Source of the DNA: an uncultured Pseudodesulfovibrio sp.
Lineage (GTDB): Bacteria > Desulfobacterota > Desulfovibrionia > Desulfovibrionales > Desulfovibrionaceae
Reading direction: 5' to 3'
DNA: 64,000 bases
NCBI RefSeq assembly: GCF_963675635.1
Contig: NZ_OY776488.1
Span: 1,157,740 to 1,221,739, forward strand
Below the pieces are notes generated by a model. That model had not been told where the DNA came from, did not search any database, and saw nothing but the letters and a program-made list of their open reading frames with translations. Positions 53,789-64,000 of this stretch are shown here, piece by piece (the stretch's first letter is position 1; each line of letters opens with the position of its first letter). The position numbers were made by a program, and so were the translations under genes.

Positions 53789-54092
53789 TTCGCTTCATAG
53801 TCATGTAATGCACTTTGCCGCAGTCCGCAATGGCAGGCAGAGTCGGTATTTTACCCAGTTCCCCACACCTTACCAATGATAAACCCCTTGACGCAGTCGG
53901 GAACTTGGGGCAGTCTAACCTGTATGAAAAATTTTCTCGTATCTCGCTCTTTTTTCTTCTTTATGTGCCCCCAGTAGGTGGCTCGTGGAGTATTTGGAGC
54001 GATATAAACGCTGAACAGACCACGGGCCGCAAGGACCGTGGTTTTTTATTGTGCCAACAAGGGCCGATCAAGGCCGCGCAAGGAGGTTCCCG
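53789..54092 (+). other. Intergenic region upstream of paaK with a leader hairpin
   Basis: This 304-base stretch has no convincing gene. A TTGACG at about 53888 could be a -35 element but the -10 is poor. The bases after 53960 are rich in short inverted repeats and end in an intrinsic terminator at 54019-54048, 45 bases before the paaK start. A small RNA or an attenuated paaK leader would fit this layout. I could not match it to 6S RNA, 4.5S RNA or a known riboswitch by eye. Confidence 0.4.
54019..54048 (+). terminator. Intrinsic terminator upstream of paaK
   Basis: ACCACGG pairs with CCGTGGT; inside, after one G-A mismatch, CC pairs with GG around a GCAA tetraloop. T6 follows. There is no upstream plus-strand gene for it to end, since the nitroreductase gene runs the other way. 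Confidence 0.7.
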
Positions 54093-55397
54093 GTGATTTA
54101 CGATGTGAAAAATGAAACCCTGCCCAGGGAGGAGCTGGAAAGAATCCAGCTTCGAAGACTCCAGGCTCTTTGTGAACGAGTATATGCCAATGTCCCGTTC
54201 TATAAGAAAAAATTCGATGAAAAAGGCATTACGCCTCAAGATATCAAAACCCTGAAAGACCTCACCCGGTTGCCGTTCACCGTCAAGCAGGACCTACGCG
54301 ACCAATATCCCTTCGGACTTTTCTCTGTCCCCAAAGACCAGATCGTTCGTATTCATTCTTCTTCCGGCACCACAGGCACCGCCACAGTGGTCGGCTACAC
54401 CAAGCGTGACATCGAAAACTGGGGCGAACTCATGGCCAGATGTTTCATGGCCGCAGGAGCATCCGCCAGAGACACCGTGCACAACGCATATGGCTATGGC
54501 CTCTTCACCGGCGGTCTGGGCGCACATTACGGCGCTGAAGCTCTGGGCGCGACTGTTGTTCCCATCTCTGGCGGAGCCACCCGCAGACAGGTAACCCTGC
54601 TTAAGGATTTCGCACCGGACATCATTTGCTGCACACCTTCCTACGCCTTGTTCCTGGCTGAAACAGGCGAGGAAATGGGCATTGACATCAAGGAACTTCC
54701 TCTGCGCATCGGCATTTTCGGGGCCGAACCATGGACTAACGAGATGCGTCTCGAAATAGAGAAAAAGCTCGGCATCAAGGCCATTGACATATACGGCCTG
54801 TCCGAAATCATGGGACCGGGGGTGGCTATCGAATGTATTGAAGCCCAGGATGGTTTGCACATTCAGGAAGATCATTTCCTGGCTGAAACCATCAATCCTG
54901 AAACCGGCGAACCTGTTGCACCCGGCGAGGAAGGTGAATTAGTCTTCACCACGCTGACCAAAGAAGGCATTCCGCTCATCCGTTACCGCACACGCGACCT
55001 GACAACGTTGAATACCACGCCGTGCAAATGCGGTCGTACCACCGCCCGTATGAAGCGCGTAACCGGTCGTTCCGACGACATGCTCATTATTCGCGGCGTC
55101 AACGTATTCCCATCTCAGATCGAGTCTATCCTCATTGAAACCGAAGGGTTGACCCCACACTACCAACTTATCGTGGACCGTAAGGGCAACCTTGATACCT
55201 TAGAAGTTCAGGTGGAAGTCAATGAATCCATCTTCTCTGATGAGATTAAGAATTTACAACGCGTTGAATCAAAGGTAATGAAAAATATTAAAGAATTCCT
55301 CGGCGTCACAGCCAAGGTCAAATTGGTGAGTCCCAAGGAGATTGAACGCTCCATGGGCAAGGCCAAGCGCATCATCGACAAGAGAAAAGAGGGCTAA
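54093..55397 (+). CDS. Phenylacetate-CoA ligase family protein
   Basis: A 434-residue AMP-forming acyl-CoA ligase. It has [20 protein letters not shown] (P-loop), [40 protein letters not shown] and [20 protein letters not shown], all PaaK features. The GTG at 54093 has AAGGAGG 7 bases upstream and is clearly the start. In anaerobes lacking phenylacetate catabolism, PaaK next to an ACT protein is common, as here; the true substrate may be an aryl acid from amino-acid breakdown such as indoleacetate or phenylacetate. Confidence 0.9.
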   Translation: MIYDVKNETLPREELERIQLRRLQALCERVYANVPFYKKKFDEKGITPQDIKTLKDLTRLPFTVKQDLRDQYPFGLFSVPKDQIVRIHSSSGTTGTATVVGYTKRDIENWGELMARCFMAAGASARDTVHNAYGYGLFTGGLGAHYGAEALGATVVPISGGATRRQVTLLKDFAPDIICCTPSYALFLAETGEEMGIDIKELPLRIGIFGAEPWTNEMRLEIEKKLGIKAIDIYGLSEIMGPGVAIECIEAQDGLHIQEDHFLAETINPETGEPVAPGEEGELVFTTLTKEGIPLIRYRTRDLTTLNTTPCKCGRTTARMKRVTGRSDDMLIIRGVNVFPSQIESILIETEGLTPHYQLIVDRKGNLDTLEVQVEVNESIFSDEIKNLQRVESKVMKNIKEFLGVTAKVKLVSPKEIERSMGKAKRIIDKRKEG

Positions 55398-55423
55398 CGC
55401 CTCCAACTCACAAGGAGATCACC

Positions 55424-55855
55424 ATGAAAGTAGATCAACTCTCCATATTTCTGGAAAACCGTGCCGGACGTCTCGCCGAGGTCACCCGCATCCTCTCCGA
55501 GGCCGGTGTGAACATCCGTGCTCTGTCACTGGCAGACACTTCGGATTTCGGCATCCTGCGTCTGATTGTTTCCGATTTTGCTAAAGCCAAGGACACGCTG
55601 AAAGAGGCTGGCTTCACAGTCGGTCGCACATCAGTTGTCGCCGTAGAAGTATCCGACGATCCCGGCGGGTTGCACAGAATCCTCAGCATGCTCCAGGATG
55701 CGGGAATCAATGTTGAGTATATGTACGCTTTTGTCCAACAGAGCGGCGACTCGGCTGTTCTCATATTCCGATTCGACCGGACCGATCAGGGTATTGAATT
55801 GTTGCAAAAAAACAACATCACCATTATCCCCGGCAACAAACTGTACGCCATGTAA
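55424..55855 (+). CDS. Tandem ACT-domain protein
   Basis: A 143-residue protein of two ACT domains, beginning [20 protein letters not shown] and, near residue 73, [23 protein letters not shown] pairs bind amino acids and regulate enzymes. It follows the PaaK gene by 26 bases with AAGGAG before the ATG; this pairing is widespread in anaerobes, so it may sense an aromatic amino acid and modulate the ligase. Confidence 0.9.
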   Translation: MKVDQLSIFLENRAGRLAEVTRILSEAGVNIRALSLADTSDFGILRLIVSDFAKAKDTLKEAGFTVGRTSVVAVEVSDDPGGLHRILSMLQDAGINVEYMYAFVQQSGDSAVLIFRFDRTDQGIELLQKNNITIIPGNKLYAM

Positions 55856-55874
55856 TCCCGATCGCATTAAATAG

Positions 55875-55907
55875 AAAAGGGTGAAAGTTTCATACTTTCA
55901 CCCTTTT
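55875..55907. terminator. Terminator after the paaK/ACT operon
   Basis: A perfect 14-bp stem, AAAAGGGTGAAAGT with ACTTTCACCCTTTT, closes a 5-base loop. The A4/T4 ends let it work on either strand between convergent genes. Confidence 0.88.
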
Positions 55908-55941
55908 CTTGATCTGTATTCGCCCTCGAAAGCTCTACTCA

Positions 55942-56709
55942 TTATTTATATCGGGCCATTATCCCGTCGATAGTACCATCAGCCTGTCGCTTTCGAATAG
56001 TATCATTGAGCGTGGGCATCTGTTTTTGCCACGATTCATCTAGATTGAAAGCAAATTGCAACTCAACAAACGCAAGAGCCTGCTTCGCCACATAAAAATC
56101 AGCAGCAGTCAATCCCTTAGTACCCCGCACCATCCAGGCTGCGGAGACATCATCTAACACAGCGACATCGACTCGACCGGCCTTTACCATACGAAGCAGC
56201 AGAGTCTCATTGTTAACATCGTATCGTATGGCTTTCTGTTCATCAAAAAGACTCTGTACTTCAGGATAGACATAATTCTTTATGCACCCGATTGTCAGTC
56301 CTTTCAGACTGTCCGCTCCAGAATACTCGACAGGCTTCTGTGCCGACGAGTACAATACCGTCCGGATCGCCACAACAGGAACACTCCACAGACAGTTGAA
56401 TTTCGGCCCCATCCATTTCCTGGCTGTCAGCCGCACAAACATGGGTTTGCCAGAGTTCTTCAAGACTAATCGCGGAGCGGGCATCATCTCAACCACTGCA
56501 TCGACATTGTTTGGCATTAACGCATTGAACAAATCGACCGCGGCGCCCCTTGGCTCTCCATCAACCACCATTTCAAACGGGGGCCACCCTCTCGCAAAAA
56601 AGGCAAACGTAACCTTCTCCTCAGCACTGCCTGCACTGGGGGAGAAAATCAAAGCCATAAGAAGGATAAGAGGAATCGATTGAAAAATCGTTGTTTGCAG
56701 TCCAATCAA
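55942..56709 (-). CDS. Periplasmic amino-acid-type solute-binding protein (orphan)
   Basis: A protein of about 255 residues of the SBP_bac_3 family with a signal peptide (LILLMALIFSPSAGSAEEK). Domain features are ARGWPPFEMVVDGEPRGAAV, LKGLTIGCIKNYVYPEVQ and RMVKAGRVDVAVLDDVSAAW. No permease or ATPase is near, so it may be a sensor or partial transport protein, as often seen in this group. The likely start is the TTG at 56709, with TGGAG 6 bases upstream, right before the signal sequence; an ATG at 56817 would place 36 residues ahead of it. Confidence 0.8.
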   Translation of the reverse strand: MIGLQTTIFQSIPLILLMALIFSPSAGSAEEKVTFAFFARGWPPFEMVVDGEPRGAAVDLFNALMPNNVDAVVEMMPAPRLVLKNSGKPMFVRLTARKWMGPKFNCLWSVPVVAIRTVLYSSAQKPVEYSGADSLKGLTIGCIKNYVYPEVQSLFDEQKAIRYDVNNETLLLRMVKAGRVDVAVLDDVSAAWMVRGTKGLTAADFYVAKQALAFVELQFAFNLDESWQKQMPTLNDTIRKRQADGTIDGIMARYK

Positions 56710-56973
56710 TACACACTCCAGTGCGGGGAACGTTTGCTCATTGAATGCCAAGTAAAGCTTTCCATTTTTTATATTAACACGAACATGGTGTCTTTTATTT
56801 AAATGGCCCTTAGCCAATCACTTCGAAAATCACAACTCTATTAGAGATATCCACCCAGTTAAAAATCATGAAAATAATTACTACTTTAATCATTTAAAAT
56901 AGTAAAATCAGAAATATTAATCAAAGAGAAATGACATTTTCAGGCTCTTTTCATTTCTTTTTTAACTCAATGT

Positions 56974-56987
56974 AGTCGTTAACGACT
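56974..56987. promoter_or_regulatory. 14-bp perfect palindrome in the SBP/Hpt divergent region
   Basis: AGTCGTTAACGACT is fully palindromic. It ends 9 bases before the -35 of the Hpt promoter, a usual activator or shared-operator position between two divergent genes. The surrounding 56710-57077 is AT-rich and has no gene I can support. Confidence 0.45.
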
Positions 56988-56996
56988 TCAAAAATG

Positions 56997-57025
56997 TTGC
57001 CGAAAATCACAGCGCACAGTATAAG
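56997..57025 (+). promoter_or_regulatory. Sigma70 promoter for the Hpt gene
   Basis: TTGCCG (56997-57002) and TATAAG (57020-57025) are exactly 17 bases apart. The start near 57032 would leave a leader of about 46 bases to the GTG at 57078. Confidence 0.55.
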
Positions 57026-57077
57026 AAGAAAATTCACAACACTGACACCATGGCGGTGTAGCAAGAGGAATTCGTCA

Positions 57078-57422
57078 GTGCAGAAAGAAATAATTGATAA
57101 AAAGTTCATGGAATCAATGAAAGACAAACGCCCTTTCCTAAAGCGGATGTTTACTGTTTTCATTTCTCAGGAACCAAAACGTATTCAGGAAATCAAGGAT
57201 GCCCTGCAATCGCAGGATGTTGAGAAATTGCGTCATCTCGCTCATTCTCTCAAGGGAGGAGCGGCAACCATTGGAGTGGACCGCGTCCGAGAGTGTTGTC
57301 TGCGACTCGAAAACGCTTCCAAAGCTCAAGATATGGAAGCGGCCGTAGAACATCTCGACTCTCTAGAAAAGGAAATGCGCAAAGCATACGCTTTCATGTT
57401 CGACTATCTGGCAGAAAACTAA
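57078..57422 (+). CDS. Stand-alone histidine phosphotransfer (Hpt) protein
   Basis: A 114-residue helical protein with the Hpt site LRHLAHSLKGGAATIGVDRV, phospho-accepting His56, and GVDRVRECCLRLENAS. It would pass phosphate between receiver domains of a phosphorelay. I chose the GTG at 57078 with GAGGA 9 bases upstream; a longer frame opens to a TTG at 56994 but that lies before the predicted transcript start. Its TAA overlaps the convergent MATE stop by 3 bases. Confidence 0.85.
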   Translation: MQKEIIDKKFMESMKDKRPFLKRMFTVFISQEPKRIQEIKDALQSQDVEKLRHLAHSLKGGAATIGVDRVRECCLRLENASKAQDMEAAVEHLDSLEKEMRKAYAFMFDYLAEN

Positions 57423-58822
57423 TCTTTTTTTAAGCAGCTTTGCACCTGTACCAAGGTTCTTATCCTGCGGTCTTTATCCAAAGGAGCATCTCCTATCCCA
57501 GGCCATATGCGCGCTATTCCAAAACCCGCCCGAATGAGCGCCCAGAGCGCCGTTGCCAGCCAGATGAATACAAGAACGTCCGGCGGATGAAGAGCTTCGA
57601 CAGCGAGAATACATGCCCCACTTATGACCGAAGCAATCAGCATGACGTTACGTAAATATCTGAAATCACCAGTTCCCCAATGGATACCATCCGTGGCAAA
57701 TGAAAGCGATCCAAACGGCAGGGTCAAAGCAACCACGATCCAAGCAGGAGCAAAGACTCCGTGCGCAGCAGACGGCACAAGCAACCATGCCACACTCTTT
57801 TCACCCATAATCATGAAGATACACATGACACATCCCGTCCCCACGCTCCACAAACAGACAGAACGAGCCACCCGTCGGGCTTGAAAACGATCGGATGCGC
57901 CAAGAAAGAACCCCACGAGACTCTGGCCGGTAATGGCAAAAGCATCCAGGAACAAAGCCGAAAAAATGAAAAACTGCCGAATCGCCTGATAAGCCGCACC
58001 CTCATCAGGGCCAAAACGGTTCGCGACACGGGTACACAAGGCCAAAAAGACAAGGACCGCGCCGGTACGAACAAAAAGGTCGCCCCCCACTTTAAGGAGT
58101 TTGACGAAACCAGCCCCGCGCATATGCCACGTCAGACCGAGCCGTTTCCAGATAGCCCGCAAACACCACACCGCTCCAATCCACTGACTTACCGTGCTCG
58201 CAATGGCAGCGCCTGCCACCCCCATGGGCGGAATGGTCCCGAAACCAAATATCAACACCCAATCAAGAAAAACATTAACTATATTAATACATACAGCCAC
58301 ATAAAAAGGTGTTCGCATGTCTTGGATGCCCCGTAGTCCTCCGAAGCAGGCCAAGGAAATCAGCACTGCAGGCGCCCCAAGCAAACGATAAAACATATAT
58401 TGACAGGCCATATCATTGACCAACCCCTCGGCGCCGAACAACGAAGCGAGAGGGGAAAGAAATCCCATGGCACCAAGCATGACCACTACTCCAATGCTCG
58501 CCGCCAAAGCACAAGCCAGAGACACCACCTTTATCGCACGCTCACGGTCGCCCCGACCCTCAGCCTGAGCGACCTCGGTCTGTGTCCCAACCCCGAGAAA
58601 AGTAAAAGCCCAAAAAAGGGATGTAAACGCAACAGTTCCGACTCCGAGTGCTGCAACAGGCTCGGACCCGTCCAAACGAGCTATAAACGCCGTATCAACA
58701 AGCCCCGTCAGTGGTTCGGCCACCAAAGAAAACAACACGGGGAAGGCCAGTCGAATTAAGGTTCGATTGGGTCTATCGACAAAAGGATGATGTGTACTTT
58801 TTCCTGCAATGTTCTTAGTCAC
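57419..58822 (-). CDS. MATE-family transporter (DinF-like)
   Basis: A protein of about 467 residues and twelve helices. It begins RTLIRLAFPVLFSLVAEPLT then GLVDTAFIARLDGSEPVAAL, the DinF branch of MATE. A later block is FFLGASDRFQARRVAR. The start is probably GTG at 58822 with GAGGGG about 9 bases upstream; a TTG at 58873 is also open and no ATG is near. It exports an unknown compound. It runs divergently from the cardiolipin synthase gene with about 100 bases between. Confidence 0.87.
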   Translation of the reverse strand: MTKNIAGKSTHHPFVDRPNRTLIRLAFPVLFSLVAEPLTGLVDTAFIARLDGSEPVAALGVGTVAFTSLFWAFTFLGVGTQTEVAQAEGRGDRERAIKVVSLACALAASIGVVVMLGAMGFLSPLASLFGAEGLVNDMACQYMFYRLLGAPAVLISLACFGGLRGIQDMRTPFYVAVCINIVNVFLDWVLIFGFGTIPPMGVAGAAIASTVSQWIGAVWCLRAIWKRLGLTWHMRGAGFVKLLKVGGDLFVRTGAVLVFLALCTRVANRFGPDEGAAYQAIRQFFIFSALFLDAFAITGQSLVGFFLGASDRFQARRVARSVCLWSVGTGCVMCIFMIMGEKSVAWLLVPSAAHGVFAPAWIVVALTLPFGSLSFATDGIHWGTGDFRYLRNVMLIASVISGACILAVEALHPPDVLVFIWLATALWALIRAGFGIARIWPGIGDAPLDKDRRIRTLVQVQSCLKKD

Positions 58823-58918
58823 CGTAGCAATCCCCTCACATCTCAGCCCTTCCACAGTCTTATAAGCGGACAAGACACCCTTTCCATTTACCCGATTTTT
58901 CTGTTAACCAAACAACTT

Positions 58919-60364
58919 ATGGAATCAATGGAACTCACGTTTCTTCTCTGGCTGCTCAGCCTTTTCTATACTGCCATGGAAATCACGGCGGTAGTCACGG
59001 CTGTAATCGCGATCCATGACACTCGCACTCCTCAAGGAGCTATTGCCTGGGCCATTTCATTGGTGACTTTCCCGTTGGTGACCTTACCGCTTTACTGGAT
59101 TTTTGGTCGATCAAAATTTCATGGATACGTTGATGCCATCCGAGCTGGCCAAGAAGAATTCCACCGTCTTATCGGTGACAATCATGACATCCCGTCCATT
59201 CGAGACCTGACCGAAAGGAAACGACCACACGCTCCGCGAACCGTATTTGAAAAGCTCTCGGGGATTCCTTATCTCGGTGGGAACGCCATTGAACTCTATA
59301 CAGACGGTAATTCCACATTTGACGCCATATTCTCAGACATTGATCAAGCAACGGATTACATACTGATCCAATTCTTCATTGTCCATGACGATATACTGGG
59401 CAATCGTCTGAAAGATCTCCTTATCCGCAAGGCTCAGAACGGCGTCCGCATCTATTTCCTATATGACGAAATTGGCTGCCGCTCCACCCCCACTGCATAC
59501 TGGAACAGCATGTGCGATGCCAATATCGAAGCTCGCCCCTTCCACACAACCAAGGGACGACACAACCGATTCCAACTCAACTTCAGAAACCACAGAAAAA
59601 TCGTGATAGTGGACGGACGAATAGCCTATGTCGGAGGGCACAATGTCGGGGATGAATATCTCGGCAGATCCGCCATGTTCACCGGATGGCGGGATACACA
59701 TGTCAGCATTGTCGGCCCTGGAGTACTCGGGGTTCAAGTATCTTTTGCCAAGGATTGGTACTGGGCGACACACCAACTCCTTGACCTTGATCTCTCCATG
59801 CCAGAAGCAAAGGGAACAGCCGAGGTCCTGGCTCTGGGCACCGGCCCTGAAGACGCACTGGAATCATGTTCCCTCATGTTCATCAGGGCTATTGAAGCCG
59901 CACAACACCGATTCTGGACAGCCAGTCCATATTTCGTACCAGATAGTGCGGTCATGAAAGCACTGCAATTGGCAGCCTTGCGCGGTGTGGATGTCCGCCT
60001 CATGTTACCCGAAAAGGCAGACCACAAACTCGTTTATCTGGCTGGATTCGCCTGTCTTAAGGAACTTGATCTGCCGGGTATCCGCGTCTTCCGCTACACC
60101 GAAGGATTTCTCCACCAAAAGGTCTTTCTCGTGGATGACATTTTGGCCGGAGTCGGCACAGCAAATCTTGATAACCGTTCGTTCAGACTCAATTTCGAGA
60201 TCACCATGCTCGTCGAAGACGACATATTCTGCAAAAGAATCGAAACAATGTTCCTTGACGATTTCACCCGATGTGTCGAAACAGGCCCTCGTGAAATCGA
60301 TTCTATGAACGTCATCAAGAAGACACTTGTCAAATTTGCTCGCCTGCTTTCTCCAGTGCTCTAA
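58919..60364 (+). CDS. cls: Cardiolipin synthase (phospholipase D family)
   Basis: A protein of about 481 residues with two N-terminal membrane helices and two HKD motifs, HRKIVIVDGRIAYVGGHNVG and HQKVFLVDDILAGVGTANLD. It joins two phosphatidylglycerols into cardiolipin at the inner membrane, using product downstream of pgsA. Length is standard. The ATG at 58919 or the one at 58928 is the start; neither has a strong ribosome-binding site, and the frame extends upstream without support. Confidence 0.92.
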   Translation: MESMELTFLLWLLSLFYTAMEITAVVTAVIAIHDTRTPQGAIAWAISLVTFPLVTLPLYWIFGRSKFHGYVDAIRAGQEEFHRLIGDNHDIPSIRDLTERKRPHAPRTVFEKLSGIPYLGGNAIELYTDGNSTFDAIFSDIDQATDYILIQFFIVHDDILGNRLKDLLIRKAQNGVRIYFLYDEIGCRSTPTAYWNSMCDANIEARPFHTTKGRHNRFQLNFRNHRKIVIVDGRIAYVGGHNVGDEYLGRSAMFTGWRDTHVSIVGPGVLGVQVSFAKDWYWATHQLLDLDLSMPEAKGTAEVLALGTGPEDALESCSLMFIRAIEAAQHRFWTASPYFVPDSAVMKALQLAALRGVDVRLMLPEKADHKLVYLAGFACLKELDLPGIRVFRYTEGFLHQKVFLVDDILAGVGTANLDNRSFRLNFEITMLVEDDIFCKRIETMFLDDFTRCVETGPREIDSMNVIKKTLVKFARLLSPVL

Positions 60365-60523
60365 AGACACGAAGCGTATCCGTCCATGACTTCTCTCGGT
60401 ACAGAAGTGGACATGGCAAAGTCATGATGGGGAGGCAGCGTTTTTCAAAAAAGCGAATCAACACTCGCAACGAGCTTCATTCTCCATATCTTCACGCGAA
60501 ACAATTGAGTTAATCTTGGATCA

Positions 60524-61333
60524 CTATTCATACTTCGGAACTACCATTCCATTCATGGCTCGGGCTGGATTCTGTTCAACGCTGTCCAAGATGAACGACA
60601 CCCTGGCTTCCGGTAGCCACATGACCTCACCTGTCCCAACGTCATAAACAGCACCAACAACCTTGGCACGCCCTGCCTTAATAATCTCACGAGTAGCCGG
60701 ACTCACCATGAAGAGATCTTCGATGCTCTGCCAGACGTTCTCTTCAATAGCATAGGGAACGACTGCCATACCTGGAGCATCTGCATGATCATGCATGGCA
60801 CGCTTCACCGCCGGAATTATGGGAGCAACTAACGGAACAATATTCCGTTCAAGTTCATGACCGTTCCCCTGCAACTCACTTGTGACGGCGGCAACCGCGC
60901 CGCACTGGCTGTGACCGAGCACCACCAGAACAGGAGTATTGACATGAGCCAACCCATATTCAATTGAACCGGCCTCATCAGTCTGAACAACATTTCCCGC
61001 CACACGAACAACAAAAAGATCCATGACGCCTGCATCGAAGAGACGTTCCACAGGCACTCTGGAGTCAGAGCAGGCAAGAACCGTTGCATAGGCATGATCG
61101 CCCTGATTCTCACTTCCGGCCTGTTTCAAACGTGCAAGATCTGTATGTTCATGAATGGACTGCCCCGCAGCAAACCGCGAATTGCCCTTTTTAAGCATGT
61201 CAATAACTTCATCTGGAGTCGGTTTGGATTCGCCAGACGACGCAGTCACTTTACCCACAGCGACCACCATGGTGGTTATGACAATAAAACAAGAGACTAA
61301 CGTGACACGCGTTGATTTTCTCATAGTATTCAT
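60524..61333 (-). CDS. Beta-class carbonic anhydrase, exported
   Basis: A 269-residue zinc enzyme that hydrates CO2. Zinc ligands lie in VLACSDSRVPVERLFD (Cys, Asp) and VVLGHSQCGAVAAVTSEL (His, Cys). The N terminus is a signal peptide (LVSCFIVITTMVVAVGKVTA), so it should act in the periplasm, unusual among beta-class enzymes but known. The ATG at 61333 has GGGG 8 bases upstream. The gene is alone; the 160 bases downstream and the 268 bases upstream (to dapB) have no other gene. Confidence 0.93.
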   Translation of the reverse strand: MNTMRKSTRVTLVSCFIVITTMVVAVGKVTASSGESKPTPDEVIDMLKKGNSRFAAGQSIHEHTDLARLKQAGSENQGDHAYATVLACSDSRVPVERLFDAGVMDLFVVRVAGNVVQTDEAGSIEYGLAHVNTPVLVVLGHSQCGAVAAVTSELQGNGHELERNIVPLVAPIIPAVKRAMHDHADAPGMAVVPYAIEENVWQSIEDLFMVSPATREIIKAGRAKVVGAVYDVGTGEVMWLPEARVSFILDSVEQNPARAMNGMVVPKYE

Positions 61334-61546
61334 CTGACACACCCCAAATTGAAAGTTTGAGACCTAAGTCACATTGAGTTACTTCTACGGAACAAAACCA
61401 CACTCTCGACAATTGTGTATTGTGCACGGTAGCAGATCACCACAAAAAGACACAATAATTTTAGTCTCTCACCTTTTCTACATATACAGCACCGCAACCA
61501 ACACCTTCAGTCTTTTCTATGCCCAAAATACTGTCGGGGCTGATGA

Positions 61547-61581
61547 ATAAAAAAAGGGAGTCTTCCGAAAAAGACTCCCTT
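61547..61581 (-). terminator. Rho-independent terminator after dapB
   Basis: On the minus strand AAGGGAGTCTT pairs with AAGACTCCCTT, and T7 follows. It is about 20 bases after the dapB stop. Confidence 0.9.
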
Positions 61582-61601
61582 CATTTCATCGAAGAACACT
61601 T

Positions 61602-62381
61602 CTAAAAAATATCTGCCATGGAATAGAGCTTCCCGGGTTTCTGCCAGGACAACCATTTGGCGGCACGCAATGCGCCAGAGGCAAACGTTTCACGCGAATG
61701 GGCACGGTGCGTAATCTCAATGCGCTCGCCCGGGCCGAAGAAATACATGGTATGGTCACCGACCACATCCCCGCCGCGCAGTGTCTGCACGCCGATTTCC
61801 TTGTGAGGACGCTCGCCGATAATCCCGTCGCGGCAATGCTTTTTGACATCGTCATATTCCCAGCCACGGGCCTCGGCCATACACTGAACCAGCTTGAGAG
61901 CGGTTCCGCTGGGAGAATCCTTTTTCATCTTGTGATGCGTCTCGACCATCTCCATGTCATAATTCTCGCCCAAGGCCTTGACGAGATCAGGCAGAACCTT
62001 GAGCAGCATATTTACGCCCACAGACATATTTGGAGCCCAGAAAAGCAAGTTTTTCTTGGCAAGCGTTTCGAGTTCAGCCACCTGATCCTTATTCAGACCA
62101 GTTGTCCCAATGACAGCAGGATTCCCGTGCTTGGCAGCAATTTTCGCCATGGTAACCGATGATTCCGGGGCCGTGAAATCCACGATAACGGCACCAGGAA
62201 CTTGAGGCAGCAGATCTTCCAGACAATCAGAGGTCAGACAGCCGTCATAATTCATGCCACCTGCATGCCCTTCCCGTTCACAGGCGCCAACGAGATTCAG
62301 TTCCTTGTCTGCCAACGCCATGTTAACCAACATGTTGCCCATACGTCCCTTCGCCCCCAGTATGACGACATTGGTAGCCAT
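61602..62381 (-). CDS. dapB: 4-Hydroxy-tetrahydrodipicolinate reductase
   Basis: A 259-residue enzyme of lysine and diaminopimelate synthesis. It has [29 protein letters not shown], the proton-donor region [19 protein letters not shown] and the late [26 protein letters not shown] lies 6 bases before the ATG at 62381; another ATG two codons earlier is too close. It lies 35 bases downstream of ligA. Confidence 0.95.
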   Translation of the reverse strand: MATNVVILGAKGRMGNMLVNMALADKELNLVGACEREGHAGGMNYDGCLTSDCLEDLLPQVPGAVIVDFTAPESSVTMAKIAAKHGNPAVIGTTGLNKDQVAELETLAKKNLLFWAPNMSVGVNMLLKVLPDLVKALGENYDMEMVETHHKMKKDSPSGTALKLVQCMAEARGWEYDDVKKHCRDGIIGERPHKEIGVQTLRGGDVVGDHTMYFFGPGERIEITHRAHSRETFASGALRAAKWLSWQKPGKLYSMADIF

Positions 62382-62416
62382 ATGCATCTCCTTGTATCTT
62401 TTGAAACAGTGATTTT

Positions 62417-64000
<1,584 letters not shown>

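Overview
This is a 64 kb stretch of bacterial chromosome, densely coding, with no rRNA, tRNA, CRISPR array, insertion sequence or phage gene that I can see. Base composition is near 50% GC throughout, falling only in a few intergenic stretches. The gene content and order suggest a Desulfovibrionales bacterium (Desulfovibrio or Pseudodesulfovibrio type). The pointers are a pdxJ-acpS-nnr-CBS-tsaE-lysC-cimA run, an ilvBNC operon behind DUF465/DUF167/DivIVA/YggT genes, an EAL-like/HDOD protein, a catalytic ferredoxin-thioredoxin reductase subunit, and many small two-component and chemotaxis parts. No sulfate-reduction gene lies in the window, so this placement is inference from memory of related genomes.

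Layout. 1-5955 (+): pdxJ end, acpS, nnr, CBS protein, tsaE, lysC, cimA, then a terminator. 5969-9298 (-): EAL-like/HDOD regulator, gap, surE. 9436-14675 (+): YhaM-like nuclease, tmk, an amino-acid ABC transporter without an ATPase, glutaredoxin and ferredoxin-thioredoxin reductase. 14674-19095 (-): lipoprotein protease, metY, trmFO. 19174-23372 (+): two peptide-transporter ATPases, an HD protein and an ECF-type T/A pair. 23385-23783 (-): a CheY-like regulator. 24003-32576 (+): MATE, DUF2156 acyltransferase, phosphodiesterase, UvrD helicase, thiL, trmO, an alpha/beta hydrolase and a chalcone-isomerase-like protein. 32675-40142 (-): DUF2179 protein, ilvC-ilvN-ilvB, DUF465, DUF167, DivIVA, YggT, a HAD phosphatase and two unknowns. 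40370 (+): tatA. 40644-43048 (-): pgsA and two exported unknowns. 43206 (+): sixA. 43695-47309 (-): miaA, coaD, rsmD, MBL ribonuclease. 47480-49059 (+): LOG and EamA proteins. 49056-53788 (-): chemoreceptor, small zinc-ribbon protein, gpmI, rsfS, nitroreductase. 54093-55855 (+): paaK and an ACT protein. 55942-64000: solute-binding protein (-), Hpt (+), MATE (-), cardiolipin synthase (+), carbonic anhydrase (-), dapB (-), ligA (-, start outside the window).

How genes work together. cimA makes citramalate from pyruvate and acetyl-CoA, and ilvBNC supplies the shared branched-chain steps, so a threonine-independent isoleucine route is likely. lysC and dapB feed the aspartate family; metY makes homocysteine. 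Envelope and lipid functions recur: pgsA, cls, tatA, and a tightly packed MATE/DUF2156/phosphodiesterase set.

The most interesting sequence-level signals are: an internal, perfect ribosome-binding site inside lysC that would make a separate ACT-only beta subunit; a DUF167 gene in the same frame as divIVA, separated from it only by a TAG and with no ATG, GTG or TTG before its conserved core; a 31-codon exported-looking micro-ORF in the amino-acid transporter operon; palindromic operator candidates at 9343 and 56974 sitting on or beside good sigma70 promoters; a chemoreceptor whose Cache-like sensor lies after the signalling domain; and a MATE/acyltransferase/phosphodiesterase module that could act on membrane lipids. 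None is proven by sequence alone.
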